A DNA stretch of 64,000 bases, taken from NCBI RefSeq assembly GCF_000720325.1, contig NZ_JOJM01000009.1:1-64000 (forward strand), written 5' to 3'. Below the pieces are notes generated by a model, which saw only the letters and a list, made by a program, of their open reading frames with translations, had not been told where the DNA came from and searched no databases. Shown here piece after piece: positions 1 through 8,532 of this stretch. The translations under genes were made by a program, and so were the position numbers. Origin of the DNA: Streptomyces sp. NRRL B-1347 (GTDB lineage Bacteria; Actinomycetota; Actinomycetes; Streptomycetales; Streptomycetaceae). Every line of letters starts with the position of its first letter. Position 1 is the first letter of the stretch.

Positions 1-228
1 CCGCCCACCCGTACCACCCCAGTTCCTCCGCCCGGCCCCGACCTAGCGGCTTGCACGCCGTCGTTCAGTGGGCCGTTTCAGCCCCTCCGGCGCCGGGTGC
101 CACCCCTGGGGCAGGTGGGGGAAACCCCACCCCCTATCCGCCGGTGCACCTCATGGCCCGGGCCGCCCCCGGATCCGTAGGTTCGATGCATCGAGCACGG
201 ACAGGACTACGGAAGGGCTGGGCACGCC

Positions 229-1074
229 ATGGGGCTGCGCAAGAAGAGGCAGCGGGGCCGGCAGGGCGCGACCCCCGCCCCCGAGCAGAGGGCACCGTAC
301 GGCGCCCCGGCCGACTGGGCGGTGGAGCTGCGCGACGTCCGCCGCCAGTACGGCCGCGGCACCCGCGCCGTGCACGCCCTGCGCGGCATCGACCTCGCCC
401 TGCCCCGCGGCAGCTTCACCGCCGTGATGGGCCCCTCCGGCTCCGGCAAGTCCACGTTCCTGCAGTGCGCGGCGGGCCTGGACCGCCCCACGGGCGGCAC
501 CGTCCACCTCGGCGGCACCGAGATCACCGGCATGAGCGAGAACAAGCTGACGGCCCTGCGCCGCACCCGCCTGGGCTTCGTGTTCCAGGCCTTCAACCTG
601 CTGCCCTCGCTCACCGTCGAGCAGAACGTCCTCCTGCCGATGCGCCTCGCGGGCCACCGCCCCGACCACCGCAAGGCCGCCGACGTGCTGGCCCGCGTGG
701 GCCTCGGCGACAAGGGCAGGCGCCGCCCGGGCCAGCTCTCCGGCGGCCAGCAGCAGCGCGTCGCGATCGCCCGCGCCCTGGTGACCGAGCCGGACGTGGT
801 GTTCGCGGACGAGCCGACGGGCGCCCTGGACACGACCACGGCCGCGGAGGTCCTCGGCCTGCTGCGCTCGGCCGTCGACGGCATGGGCGCCACCGTGGTG
901 ATGGTCACCCACGACCCCGCCGCGGCCGCGTACGCGGACCGCACGCTGTTCCTGGCCGACGGCGCGATCGTCGACCGCCTGGAGGGCGCGTCGGCCGCGC
1001 TGATCGCGGACCGGATGCGCACGCTGACCGCGCCCGCGGCCGCGCCCACGTACGCGGGAGCGGCGGCGGCATGA
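229..1074 (+). CDS. ABC transporter ATP-binding protein (MacB/LolD type)
   Basis: ATPase of 281 aa that should power the permease encoded immediately downstream. Seen in the sequence: Walker A GPSGSGKST at residues 68-76, signature LSGGQ at 170-174, Walker B VVFADEP with D194/E195, and a switch histidine in VTHDP. The Q-loop and the spacing are those of the MacB/LolD subfamily, which drives FtsX-like permeases rather than classical import. The ATG at 229 follows GGAAGGG. Its stop overlaps the permease start (ATGA at 1071), so the two are translationally coupled. Such pairs in actinobacteria are often involved in peptide, lipid or antibiotic export or sensing, but nothing here fixes the substrate. 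The first ~25 residues are basic and poorly conserved in the family. Confidence 0.93.
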   Translation: MGLRKKRQRGRQGATPAPEQRAPYGAPADWAVELRDVRRQYGRGTRAVHALRGIDLALPRGSFTAVMGPSGSGKSTFLQCAAGLDRPTGGTVHLGGTEITGMSENKLTALRRTRLGFVFQAFNLLPSLTVEQNVLLPMRLAGHRPDHRKAADVLARVGLGDKGRRRPGQLSGGQQQRVAIARALVTEPDVVFADEPTGALDTTTAAEVLGLLRSAVDGMGATVVMVTHDPAAAAYADRTLFLADGAIVDRLEGASAALIADRMRTLTAPAAAPTYAGAAAA

Positions 1075-3524
1075 GCTTCGTCCCGAACGGCTTGGCCCGC
1101 GCGGCCGTCCGCTTCAAGCCCGCCGCGTTCGTGGGCACGTTCGTCGCGCTGATGATGGCGTCGCTGATCGTGTCCGCCTGCGGCATCCTCCTGGAGACGG
1201 GCCTGCGCGCCTCCGTGCCGCCCACCCGGTACGCGGACGCGCCCGTGGTGGCCGCGGCCGACCAGCGGGTCCACTTCGGCAGCGGCGACAACACCTCCAC
1301 CGAGCCGGTCCCGGACCGCGCCCGCCTCGACGGCTCCCTGGTCGCGAAGGCCGCGGCGGTGCCGGGGGCGCGTACGGCCGTCGCGGACGTCACGTTCCCG
1401 GTCGCGCTCGCGGCGAAGGGCGGCGACAAGGCCCTGACCGCGCACGGCTGGGGAGCCACCGCCTTCACCGGCGAGCAGCTCAGCGCGGGCCGCGCGCCCG
1501 CCGCGGGCGAGGCGGTCCTGGCCGGCACCGGGGCCCGCGTCGGCGACCGCGTGACGCTGACCACGGCGGAAGGCCCGCGGACCGTCAGGGTCTCCGGCAC
1601 GGTCGGCGGCGCCGCCGGGCCCACCGTCTGGTTCAGCGACGCCGAGGCGGTCCGCGCCTCCGGGCACCCGGGCCGCGTCGACGCGATCGCGGTCCTGCCC
1701 AAGGACGGCGTCACCGACGCGGCACTGAAGTCCCAGGTCGCCAAGGCCCTCGACGGCAAGGCGAAGGTGCACACGGGCGAGGACCGCGGCGGCGTCGAGG
1801 ACCCCTCGCTCGTCGGCGCCGAGGAACTCCTCACCGGCCTCGGCGGCTCCTTCGGCGGCATCGCCGCGATGGTCGCCGTCTTCACCGCGGCGGGCACCGT
1901 CGCGCTCTCCGTCGGCCAGCGGGCCCGCGAGTTCGCCCTCCTGCGCGCGATCGGCACGACCCCGCGGCAGGTGCGCCGCACCATCGCCACCGAGACGCTG
2001 CTCGTCGCCCCGCTCGCGGGCGCCGCCGGCTGCCTCCCCGGCATCGCCCTGGCGAGCTGGTGGTTCGGCCAGCTCAAGGACCGCGGCGCGGTCCCGGAGG
2101 CGGTCGACCTCGCCGTGTCCTGGATTCCGCTGGTCACGGCGGCGGGCACGGCCGTGCTCACCGCCCTGTTCGCCGGGTACATGGCCGCGCGCCGCCCCTC
2201 CCGCATCAAGCCGGGGCAGGCCCTCAGCGAGGCCTCCGTGGAGCCGCTGCGGCCCGGCTGGATCCGGACGCCGCTCGGCGTCGCCGCGACCGTCGGCGGC
2301 ATCGTCCTCTCCCGGGTCGCCGCCACCTCGACCGGCGACGACGCGGCGAACGCGGCCCTCGGCGTCGTCATGCTGTTCATGCTGGCCGTCGCGCTGCTCG
2401 GCCCGCTGGTGGCGCGCGGCTGCGCGGCCCTCTTCGGCCTGCCGCTGCGCGGCGCGGGCGCCTCCGCGTCCCTCGCGGCCGCCAACTCCCGTTCCAACGC
2501 CCGCAGGCTGGCCTCCGCGATCACCCCGATCGTCCTCGCCATGGCGTTCGCCTCCACGCTCGTCTTCATGCACACGAGCGAGGACAAGGTGGCGGCGGAC
2601 CAGCAGCGGGACGGCATCACCGCCGACCACATCGTCACGTCCGCCGCGGGCTTCGGCCCCGGCGCCGTGCGCGAGGCGGCCGAGGCCCCCGAAGTGACCT
2701 CGGCGGTCGGCCTGTTGAAGACGTCCGTGCTCGTCCCCATGGGCTCCGGCGGCGACCGCTGGCTGCAGAGCGCGAGCGCCCAGGGCGTCACGGGCTCCGC
2801 CGCGGACCTCGCCGAGGTGCAGGACCTGAAGGTGGAGACCGGTGAACTGACCCTCCGCGAGGGCGAGATCGGCCTCGACGCGAACCTCGCGACCTCCGCG
2901 CACGTGAAGACCGGCGACCGCGTGGAGCTGCGCCTGCCCGACGGTACGAAGATCCGGCCGAAGGTGGCGGCGACGTACGCGCGCGGTCTCGGCCTGTCCC
3001 AGGTCACGCTGCCCGCGGCCGGGGTGCGGCAGCACGTCACGGCCGCCCTCGACACGGAGATCTGGACGAAGGGCGGCACGGCGGCCGCGCTGAAGTCCCT
3101 GGGAGCGGTCCACGACCGGGACGGCTACACCACCGCCCAGTCCGTCGACCGGGAGGTCAACGCCTGGGCCAACGGCGTCATGGCGGCCGTCCTCGGCGGC
3201 TTCGCGGCCGTCGCCGCCGCCAACACGCTGGTGATGACGGTCCTCGACCGGCGCCGCGAGCTCGGCATGCTGCGCCTGATCGGCTCGACCCGCAGCCAGG
3301 TGATGCGGATGATCCGCTGGGAGGCGCTCCTCGTGACCTGCGCGGGCGTGATCATCGGTACGGCCATCTCGCTCGCCACGCTGGTGCCGATGGTGAAGGG
3401 CCTCACCGGGGAGTCCCCGTACGTCCCGCCGCTGCTGTACGCGTCCTTCGCGGGCTCGGCGGTCCTCCTGGGCCTGCTCGCCACCACACTGCCGGCCCGC
3501 GCGGCACTGCGGCCGACCGGCTGA
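1071..3524 (+). CDS. FtsX-like ABC transporter permease
   Basis: Membrane partner (817 aa) of the upstream ATPase. The ATG at 1071 overlaps the ATPase stop, which fixes the start. Architecture: an N-terminal membrane segment around residues 20-40, a long extracytoplasmic region, an FtsX domain with several helices around residues 260-380, a central pair of helices, a second extracytoplasmic region, and a second FtsX domain near the C-terminus (segments GVMAAVLGGFAAVAAANTLV, then LLVTCAGVIIGTAISLATLV). This is the duplicated two-FtsX layout of large actinobacterial exporters. Motifs such as ELGMLRLIGSTRSQV and REFALLRAIGTTPRQV, one per FtsX domain, are typical coupling helices that contact the ATPase. 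Substrate unknown. A bidirectional hairpin terminator follows. Confidence 0.93.
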   Translation: MSFVPNGLARAAVRFKPAAFVGTFVALMMASLIVSACGILLETGLRASVPPTRYADAPVVAAADQRVHFGSGDNTSTEPVPDRARLDGSLVAKAAAVPGARTAVADVTFPVALAAKGGDKALTAHGWGATAFTGEQLSAGRAPAAGEAVLAGTGARVGDRVTLTTAEGPRTVRVSGTVGGAAGPTVWFSDAEAVRASGHPGRVDAIAVLPKDGVTDAALKSQVAKALDGKAKVHTGEDRGGVEDPSLVGAEELLTGLGGSFGGIAAMVAVFTAAGTVALSVGQRAREFALLRAIGTTPRQVRRTIATETLLVAPLAGAAGCLPGIALASWWFGQLKDRGAVPEAVDLAVSWIPLVTAAGTAVLTALFAGYMAARRPSRIKPGQALSEASVEPLRPGWIRTPLGVAATVGGIVLSRVAATSTGDDAANAALGVVMLFMLAVALLGPLVARGCAALFGLPLRGAGASASLAAANSRSNARRLASAITPIVLAMAFASTLVFMHTSEDKVAADQQRDGITADHIVTSAAGFGPGAVREAAEAPEVTSAVGLLKTSVLVPMGSGGDRWLQSASAQGVTGSAADLAEVQDLKVETGELTLREGEIGLDANLATSAHVKTGDRVELRLPDGTKIRPKVAATYARGLGLSQVTLPAAGVRQHVTAALDTEIWTKGGTAAALKSLGAVHDRDGYTTAQSVDREVNAWANGVMAAVLGGFAAVAAANTLVMTVLDRRRELGMLRLIGSTRSQVMRMIRWEALLVTCAGVIIGTAISLATLVPMVKGLTGESPYVPPLLYASFAGSAVLLGLLATTLPARAALRPTG

Positions 3525-3540
3525 CGCCTCCCGCCCACGA

Positions 3541-3582
3541 GCACAGCCCCAGGCTCCGAGCAACGTGTGCCTGGGGCTGTGC
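3541..3582. terminator. Bidirectional hairpin terminator
   Basis: Perfect 14-bp inverted repeat (3541-3554 with 3569-3582) around a 14-nt loop, lying between the convergent ends of the ABC permease and the acyltransferase. No U-tract, as is common in Streptomyces. Confidence 0.8.
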
Positions 3583-3593
3583 GGTACGGGGGG

Positions 3594-4829
3594 CTAACGC
3601 CCGGGTGAGCCCGCCCGCTCGCGGGCGACCTCCGTCGCGTCCCGCCGGAACGCCCACTCCATCCGCGGCTCCATCGCGAAGCGGAACGTCCGCCGCACCA
3701 CCGGCGTGCACAGCGCCGTGACCACCGCGGCGGCCACCACGGACACGAACACCTCGCCCACCGGCCGGTGCAGCCACGGGTAGTCCTCGAACCAGCCCCA
3801 GAACCGGGAGCCCTTCGCGAGGAACCCGTGCAGCAGATATCCGTACAGGGTCCCCGCGCCGAGGACGGTGAACCACATCTTCCGCCGCGGCACCCACGCG
3901 AAGAAGCACGCCGTGAGGACCACGGAGCAGCCGAAGAGCGCCAGCGTCATGACGACGCCGACCCACCACGGCACGCCCAACTCCTGGGCGCTGTCGCGCC
4001 GGTAGAACCACACCGACGTCATCCGCGGCGCCGCCCAGTACGCGAGCAGGACCGCGCAGGCGAAGACGGCCACCGACAGGATCCGGACCTCGCGCCGCCG
4101 CACCAGCTGGAAGTGCTCGGGCTTCAGGAACAGGCCCAGGACGAAGAACGGCATGAACTGCAGGACCCGTTGGAGGTCCAGGTCGTCGCCGATGTCGGGG
4201 GAGATGACGGCGAGCAGCGCCACGCCGAGGGCGAGCGGCACCGGCCAGCGCACGACCTTCCACAGCGGGACCGTCAGGCGCCACACGAACAGGGCGATCA
4301 GGAACCAGGTCAGGTACCAGGGGTCCAGCAGGCTGATCGGCTGCGTCGGGTCGTCGTCCGCCCACCGCTTGAAGAGGGTGTAGGCGATCTCGAAGACGAC
4401 GTACGGCACGGCGACGCCGGTCACCAGGCGTTTGAGCCGGTCGGTCCGCATGTCGAAACTGCGGGAGAAGTAGCCGGAGATCAGGATGAAGGCCGGCATG
4501 TGAAACGTGTACACGGTCATGTACAGCGCCTCGGCGGTACGGCTGTGATCCGTCAGCGGCTCCCACGCGTGGGCCATCGCGACGAGCACGATCGCCAGGT
4601 ACTTGGCGTTGTCGAAGAACGCGTCGCGCTGCTTGGCGGGGCCGTCGGCGGAGCCGGTGCCGGGGCGCGGGGCGGGAGCGGCGGGGCGGGGGGAGTGCTG
4701 GGGGGAAGCGTGTTGGGGGGAGTGCGGGGCGCGCCGGGCGGGTGTCGTGGCGGCCGTCTCCTGTACGGGGGGCAGCGGTGCCCGGTGCCGGCCGTGCGGC
4801 TGCACGGAGTTCGTCACAGGCCCTCCCAC
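3594..4829 (-). CDS. Acyltransferase family 3 membrane protein
   Basis: Polytopic membrane protein (411 aa) of the acyltransferase-3 superfamily, whose members O-acylate sugars, peptidoglycan or macrolides using an acyl donor from the cytoplasm. Seen: an early conserved segment DNAKYLAIVLVAMAHAWEPL in the first helix containing the family histidine, a second helix beginning TFHMPAFILISGYF with the hallmark PxFhhhSGyf, and about ten hydrophobic segments. The N-terminal 60 residues are Pro/Ala-rich and presumably cytoplasmic. Two starts compete: GTG at 4829 has no clear ribosome site, while GTG at 4817 has GGGAGG just upstream and may be real. Closest annotated relatives are often called fucose-4-O-acetylase-like. 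The acceptor is unknown; a wall or extracellular glycan is an inference only. Confidence 0.82.
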   Translation of the reverse strand: MGGPVTNSVQPHGRHRAPLPPVQETAATTPARRAPHSPQHASPQHSPRPAAPAPRPGTGSADGPAKQRDAFFDNAKYLAIVLVAMAHAWEPLTDHSRTAEALYMTVYTFHMPAFILISGYFSRSFDMRTDRLKRLVTGVAVPYVVFEIAYTLFKRWADDDPTQPISLLDPWYLTWFLIALFVWRLTVPLWKVVRWPVPLALGVALLAVISPDIGDDLDLQRVLQFMPFFVLGLFLKPEHFQLVRRREVRILSVAVFACAVLLAYWAAPRMTSVWFYRRDSAQELGVPWWVGVVMTLALFGCSVVLTACFFAWVPRRKMWFTVLGAGTLYGYLLHGFLAKGSRFWGWFEDYPWLHRPVGEVFVSVVAAAVVTALCTPVVRRTFRFAMEPRMEWAFRRDATEVARERAGSPGR

Positions 4830-5543
4830 CAGGAGCTCGGTGAGACGATCCGGGACCGCACTGCGCTTGCGGGGGTCGTGGCAGCGTGGAACATCTGGCG
4901 CACCCTAGCGCCGCCCCGCTCTTCCCGTAAAACTCTCGACTCATTCATCCGCTCAATGCCCCGCCAATGCGCTCGTAACGACGTCGACAACCCGGCCGGT
5001 ACGCCGGTCCGTTCCGCGGGTCGGCGGCTCTCAGCTGGTTTGCCGGGATCCCGCAATTGAGCCTCGGGTACCCGGGGGGAAAGGACGAAAACGCACTGAT
5101 CGCTGTCCGATACGTCACCACTCGTACCGCTTAAATCGTGCATAACGCCTGCGGGCGACTCCGGTGAAATGTCCGGTTGATCGGCCCGTGATGGGTTATG
5201 GGAGCCCCCGCGATGTGCTCTCGGCAACAATTCGAATTCCCGGTGAACTGCGGGTGAGGACGCTGTCGCGCACGGCCGTCGGGCGATGGCTGGCCATGGA
5301 AACGATCACGTCGAATTCGCCCTCCAGTGGAGCCGTCGAATTGCCGTACGGATCCGGGTGGTACCCGTGCGGCACGTGCCCCGCGACCCCCCGAGGCACG
5401 GACGGGACGGGTGCGTCACTGGTCAACGCGTGGCCGACGATGTGTCACCGGCCGCATAGGGCGGTCCTGTTGGTGGCACGATGGTTCCTGGCGGGGGTGT
5501 GCGGGGCCGTACCCCCCGGGCGGGAGAGCGACCGACCTAGGGT
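4830..5543. other. 714-bp intergenic region, no convincing gene
   Basis: Divergent regulatory space between the acyltransferase (minus) and the mini membrane protein (plus). It has lower G+C than its surroundings between about 4910 and 5260. Open frames here lack Streptomyces codon bias and ribosome sites, so I call none. A candidate -10 (TAGGGT on the minus strand, 4907-4902) lies about 73 nt before the acyltransferase start. Confidence 0.5.
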
Positions 5544-5747
5544 GTGATGAGTGTGGCCATTTCGCTGTCAGTGGTACTGCTGTTGGCGATCGTCCTCGTC
5601 TTGATGATTCGTCAGGGGAACATCAAGGTATGGCCCGCCATCGTCGCGGCGACTTTCGGCTTCACCCTCGCCTCGACGGGAATGGCAGACGACATCCAGG
5701 AGCTTCTCAACTCCTTGGCGGAGACCATCGGCGACATACAGTTCTGA
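5544..5747 (+). CDS. Small conserved-type membrane protein (67 aa)
   Basis: Not recognised beyond its type. The translation begins with a strongly hydrophobic helix (residues 3-22, ISLSVVLLLAIVLVLMI), followed by a short basic linker, a second moderately hydrophobic segment (VWPAIVAATFGFTLASTGM) and an amphipathic acidic tail ending in QF. I recall very similar short proteins in other Streptomyces, so a real gene is likely. Start is GTG 5544 or ATG 5547, with no strong ribosome site. It lies 43 bp before the Ser/Thr kinase gene and could be co-transcribed with it. Function unknown. Confidence 0.65.
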   Translation: MMSVAISLSVVLLLAIVLVLMIRQGNIKVWPAIVAATFGFTLASTGMADDIQELLNSLAETIGDIQF

Positions 5748-5790
5748 CGGCTGACGGCCGGCCACGGCGACGCTGGGGGGTCTAGGAGCG

Positions 5791-7923
5791 GTGGCGCTGC
5801 GGGAAACGGATCCCAAGGAGGTCGGCGGCTATCCGGTCGAGGACCGCCTCGGTTCGGGCGGGATGGGTGTCGTCTATCTCGCGCGCTCCGCGTCCGGGCG
5901 CCGCCTCGCGGTCAAGGTCGTGCACGCGCAGTACGCCGACGATCCGGAATTCCGCACCCGATTCCGCCGCGAGGTCGAGGCCGCGCGGCAGGTCAGCGGC
6001 GCCTTCACGGCCCCCGTCGTGGACGCCGACGCGGACGCGCCGAGCCCGTGGATGGCCACCCTCTACATCCCGGGCGAGAACCTGGGCGAGTACGTCCGCC
6101 GCCACGGCCCGCTGCCCGCCGAGCGCCTCCTGGAGCTCGCGGCGGGCCTCACCGAGGCGCTGCGCGACATCCACCGCGTGGGTGTCGTCCACCGTGATCT
6201 GAAACCGGCCAACGTGATGCTGGCCGAAGACGGCCCCCGCGTCATCGACTTCGGCGTCTCCCGCGCCGCCGAGGCCCTCGCGGGCGACCCCCTCACCCAG
6301 ACCGGCCGCGTCATGGGCACGCCGCCCTACATGTCCCCCGAGCAGCTCACCTCGCCCCGCGACGTGGGCCCCGCCTCCGACGTCTTCTCCCTCGGCTCGG
6401 TCCTGGTCCACGCGGCCACAGGGCGTGGCCCCTTCGACGACGTCTCCCCGTACGAGACGGCGACCCGCGTGGTCGAGGGGGACGCCCGACTCGACGCCGT
6501 ACCGGACGACCTGCGCGCCCTGGTCACCCTCTGCCTGGCCAAACACCCCAAGGAACGTCCCACCCCGGACGAACTCCTCGCCGTGCTGCGGGGCGACCCC
6601 GTGCCACCGCGCCCCGCGCCGCTCGCCGAAGACGGGGCCGCACCGCGCCCGCGCCGCCGGCGCCGCCTTGTGATCGCCGCGTCGGCGTGCGGCGCCCTGC
6701 TCGCCGGCCTCGCCGCCGGGCTCGTCATGTGGCTGCCGGGCGACGGCCCGCCCAGCGATCTGCCCGACGGCTGGCGGGCCTGGCAGAGCGAGCTCATCAG
6801 CGATGACGGCACCCCGGGCGGCTCCTTCGGCAGCTGTGCCGCGGCGGACGGCGGACTCATCTGCGCGGGCGACGGCGTCAAGGCCGTACGGCTGTCGCTC
6901 GCCACCGGCAAGAGGGAGTGGAGCCTGCCCGTCGACACCACCGACAGCGACGTCTCGCTCAGCGAAGGCGCCGTCATCGGCGCCTCCGGCCGTCGCGTCT
7001 TCGTCTACGGGAACAACAAGATCGCCAGCGGGAAGGACGACAGCGACCCCGACAACAACTACGCCATCCAGGCGGTCGACGCCCGGATCGGCCGCGTCCT
7101 GTGGTCCCGCCCCACCGAGCGCGGCCCCGACGCACAGGCGCCGGACCCGGATCCGGACGTCAGCGGGCACGCGGCTCGCACGGACGACGGCATCCTCACC
7201 GTGTACGGCGCCGCGGGGACCTCGTACGCCCTGTTGGACGAGGCCGATGGTGAGGTGCGCTGGAAGCGGCCCCTGCCGGTGCCCACGGGCGGGGACGCGA
7301 CCTGTCAGGTGGCCGTGGCGGCCGGTGACGGCTACCTGCTCTGCTACGTCAGCACCAAGCGCGGAGACGTCACCCGTGTCCACCGTGTCGCCCCGTCCGA
7401 CGGCAGGCCGAGCTGGACGGCCACGCTCGACGGGCAGCAGGATCTCGTCGGCCGGAGTGCCGACCGGCTCGTCTTCGTCAGCTCCGACTTGGAGGAGAAG
7501 GGCACCGGGGTCCTGACTGTCGACGTGGACACCCGCCTCCCGGATCCGGTGTCGCTGCCCCTGGAGCCGCCCGCGAGCGAGGTCGTGCTCGGTCGCGGCA
7601 CCCTCTACTTCACGCGCCAAGGCGGTGGCGTGCGCGCCGTCGACCCGCTGACGAGACGCCTGAAGTGGGAGCGGGACTCCGGGGTGGAGTTCCCCGGCCC
7701 CCCGCTCGTCTCGGACGAGTACGTCTTCGTCGCCTCGCCCGGAGGCCGTCTCGCGGCCCTCGACCGCCGGACCGGCGACGTGCGGTGGAACCGCTCCGGC
7801 TCCGAGATCGCCGGTGGCGTCCTGGGCGTGGTCTCCGGTGTCCCTCCGACCCTCGTCGGCGACGCCCTCTACGTCCCCTACGGCATCCGCTCCGTCTACA
7901 GCGTCGACGTACGCGACCCCTGA
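5791..7923 (+). CDS. Transmembrane Ser/Thr protein kinase with propeller-like sensor domain
   Basis: Hanks-type kinase (710 aa). The cytoplasmic kinase domain has the glycine loop GSGGMGVV at 21-28, catalytic Lys42, HRDLKPAN with D136 at 134-141, and DFG at 153-155, so it should be active. A basic juxtamembrane stretch is followed by one membrane helix near residues 291-312. The outer ~390 residues repeat units such as VDARIGRVLWSRP, LDEADGEVRWKRP and LDRRTGDVRWNRS, the signature of PQQ/quinoprotein beta-propeller blades, so they probably sense or bind an extracellular ligand or surface. The GTG start has AGGAG only 2 nt upstream, an unusually tight spacing, and no better start exists in frame. 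Regulatory target unknown. It ends just before a strong hairpin. Confidence 0.9.
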   Translation: MALRETDPKEVGGYPVEDRLGSGGMGVVYLARSASGRRLAVKVVHAQYADDPEFRTRFRREVEAARQVSGAFTAPVVDADADAPSPWMATLYIPGENLGEYVRRHGPLPAERLLELAAGLTEALRDIHRVGVVHRDLKPANVMLAEDGPRVIDFGVSRAAEALAGDPLTQTGRVMGTPPYMSPEQLTSPRDVGPASDVFSLGSVLVHAATGRGPFDDVSPYETATRVVEGDARLDAVPDDLRALVTLCLAKHPKERPTPDELLAVLRGDPVPPRPAPLAEDGAAPRPRRRRRLVIAASACGALLAGLAAGLVMWLPGDGPPSDLPDGWRAWQSELISDDGTPGGSFGSCAAADGGLICAGDGVKAVRLSLATGKREWSLPVDTTDSDVSLSEGAVIGASGRRVFVYGNNKIASGKDDSDPDNNYAIQAVDARIGRVLWSRPTERGPDAQAPDPDPDVSGHAARTDDGILTVYGAAGTSYALLDEADGEVRWKRPLPVPTGGDATCQVAVAAGDGYLLCYVSTKRGDVTRVHRVAPSDGRPSWTATLDGQQDLVGRSADRLVFVSSDLEEKGTGVLTVDVDTRLPDPVSLPLEPPASEVVLGRGTLYFTRQGGGVRAVDPLTRRLKWERDSGVEFPGPPLVSDEYVFVASPGGRLAALDRRTGDVRWNRSGSEIAGGVLGVVSGVPPTLVGDALYVPYGIRSVYSVDVRDP

Positions 7924-7977
7924 AGCCCCGCGCGCGGGCGCGGTTACGGAACGCGGGGACGGGCGCGGACGCAAAAA

Positions 7978-8025
7978 GCCTCCGGCCCGGTGCTCAGGGG
8001 CGAACCTGGGCACCGGGCCGGAGGC
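7978..8025 (-). terminator. Intrinsic terminator for tRNA-Gly (also blocks the kinase transcript)
   Basis: A 16-bp perfect stem (7978-7993 with 8010-8025) lies directly 3' of the tRNA-Gly gene on the minus strand. It is followed in that direction by five U residues (A-tract 7973-7977 on the plus strand). It sits between convergent transcripts. Confidence 0.85.
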
Positions 8026-8027
8026 CA

Positions 8028-8101
8028 TGGAGCGGGCGACGGGAATCGAACCCGCGTAGCTAGTTTGGAAGACTAGGGCTCTACCATTGAGCTACGCCCG
8101 C
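8028..8101 (-). tRNA. tRNA-Gly (anticodon TCC)
   Basis: Minus-strand cloverleaf: acceptor GCGGGCG pairs with CGCCCGC, D-arm GCTC/GAGC, anticodon stem CTAGT/ACTAG with loop CTTCCAA giving anticodon TCC (reads GGA), and a T-arm containing GGTTCGATTCC. The 3' CCA is encoded (8028-8030); the mature body without CCA spans 8031-8101. A U-tailed terminator follows. Confidence 0.96.
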
Positions 8102-8240
8102 ACGGCTGGTGCAGCGCATCGCAGGTCAGCGAGCGCGGCACGGCATGCATCGTAGCGGGTCGCGGCGGTCGGCCGCACACCCCCACCCCCGCGCTCTTCC
8201 CACACCCCGATAAGCGGGCGCCGCACTGCCTGCGGGCATG

Positions 8241-8246
8241 TACCCT
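8241..8246 (+). promoter_or_regulatory. Candidate -10 box for tRNA-Pro
   Basis: TACCCT lies 14 nt before the first tRNA-Pro base, a normal distance for a short tRNA leader. The -35 is weak, so this is only a candidate. Confidence 0.4.
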
Positions 8247-8260
8247 ACGTGTCGCACCGA

Positions 8261-8337
8261 CGGGGTGTGGCGCAGCTTGGTAGCGCGTCCGCTTTGGGAG
8301 CGGAAGGCCGTGGGTTCAAATCCCGCCACCCCGACCA
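8261..8337 (+). tRNA. tRNA-Pro (anticodon TGG)
   Basis: Cloverleaf with acceptor CGGGGTG/CACCCCG, D-arm GCGC/GCGC, anticodon stem TCCGC/GCGGA with loop TTTGGGA giving anticodon TGG (reads CCA), T-arm around GGTTCAAATCC, discriminator A and an encoded CCA (8335-8337). It is divergent from tRNA-Gly and lies upstream of tig. I see no integrated element or duplicated 3' end, although proline tRNA genes are known attachment sites in Streptomyces. Confidence 0.96.
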
Positions 8338-8431
8338 GCAGGATCTCTCCAGCTCAGTGGCCGGTTCCCGGGTCGAAGATCCGGATGAGCCCGCTCCGCG
8401 GTCCGTCTTCGGCTCGTCTTTCAAGATCGCA

Positions 8432-8462
8432 TTGTGGGTCGGCTCCCGCGTGCCGTTACTAT
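8432..8462 (+). promoter_or_regulatory. Candidate tig promoter
   Basis: TTGTGG (8432-8437) and TACTAT (8457-8462) are separated by 19 bp. The -10 is good and the spacing slightly long. This would give a leader of about 65 nt before the tig GTG. Confidence 0.45.
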
Positions 8463-8532
8463 GCAAGCTGTGTGCCCGTGTGTCTCTCTACCGGGCAGAA
8501 ACCAAGCAGTCAGCCCACAAGGAGACCGAACC

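Noticed and set aside
79..101. Fifth copy of the two-hairpin element near the window start
   Set aside because: Only the first ~14 bases match; the conserved loop and both stems are missing.
207..3563. Long open frames on the opposite strand to the ABC genes and to valS (15248-19096)
   Set aside because: They are third-position GC shadows: no ribosome sites, Arg/Gly/Pro/Ala-only composition and no domain motifs.
4814..5547. Short open frames in the gap after the acyltransferase
   Set aside because: Codon use lacks the GC3 pattern, starts lack ribosome sites, and the products have no structure or motif I recognise.
8028..8337. Integration site of a mobile element at the divergent tRNA genes
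   Set aside because: No integrase, excisionase or duplicated tRNA 3' end is visible, and the flanking genes are the conserved core order.
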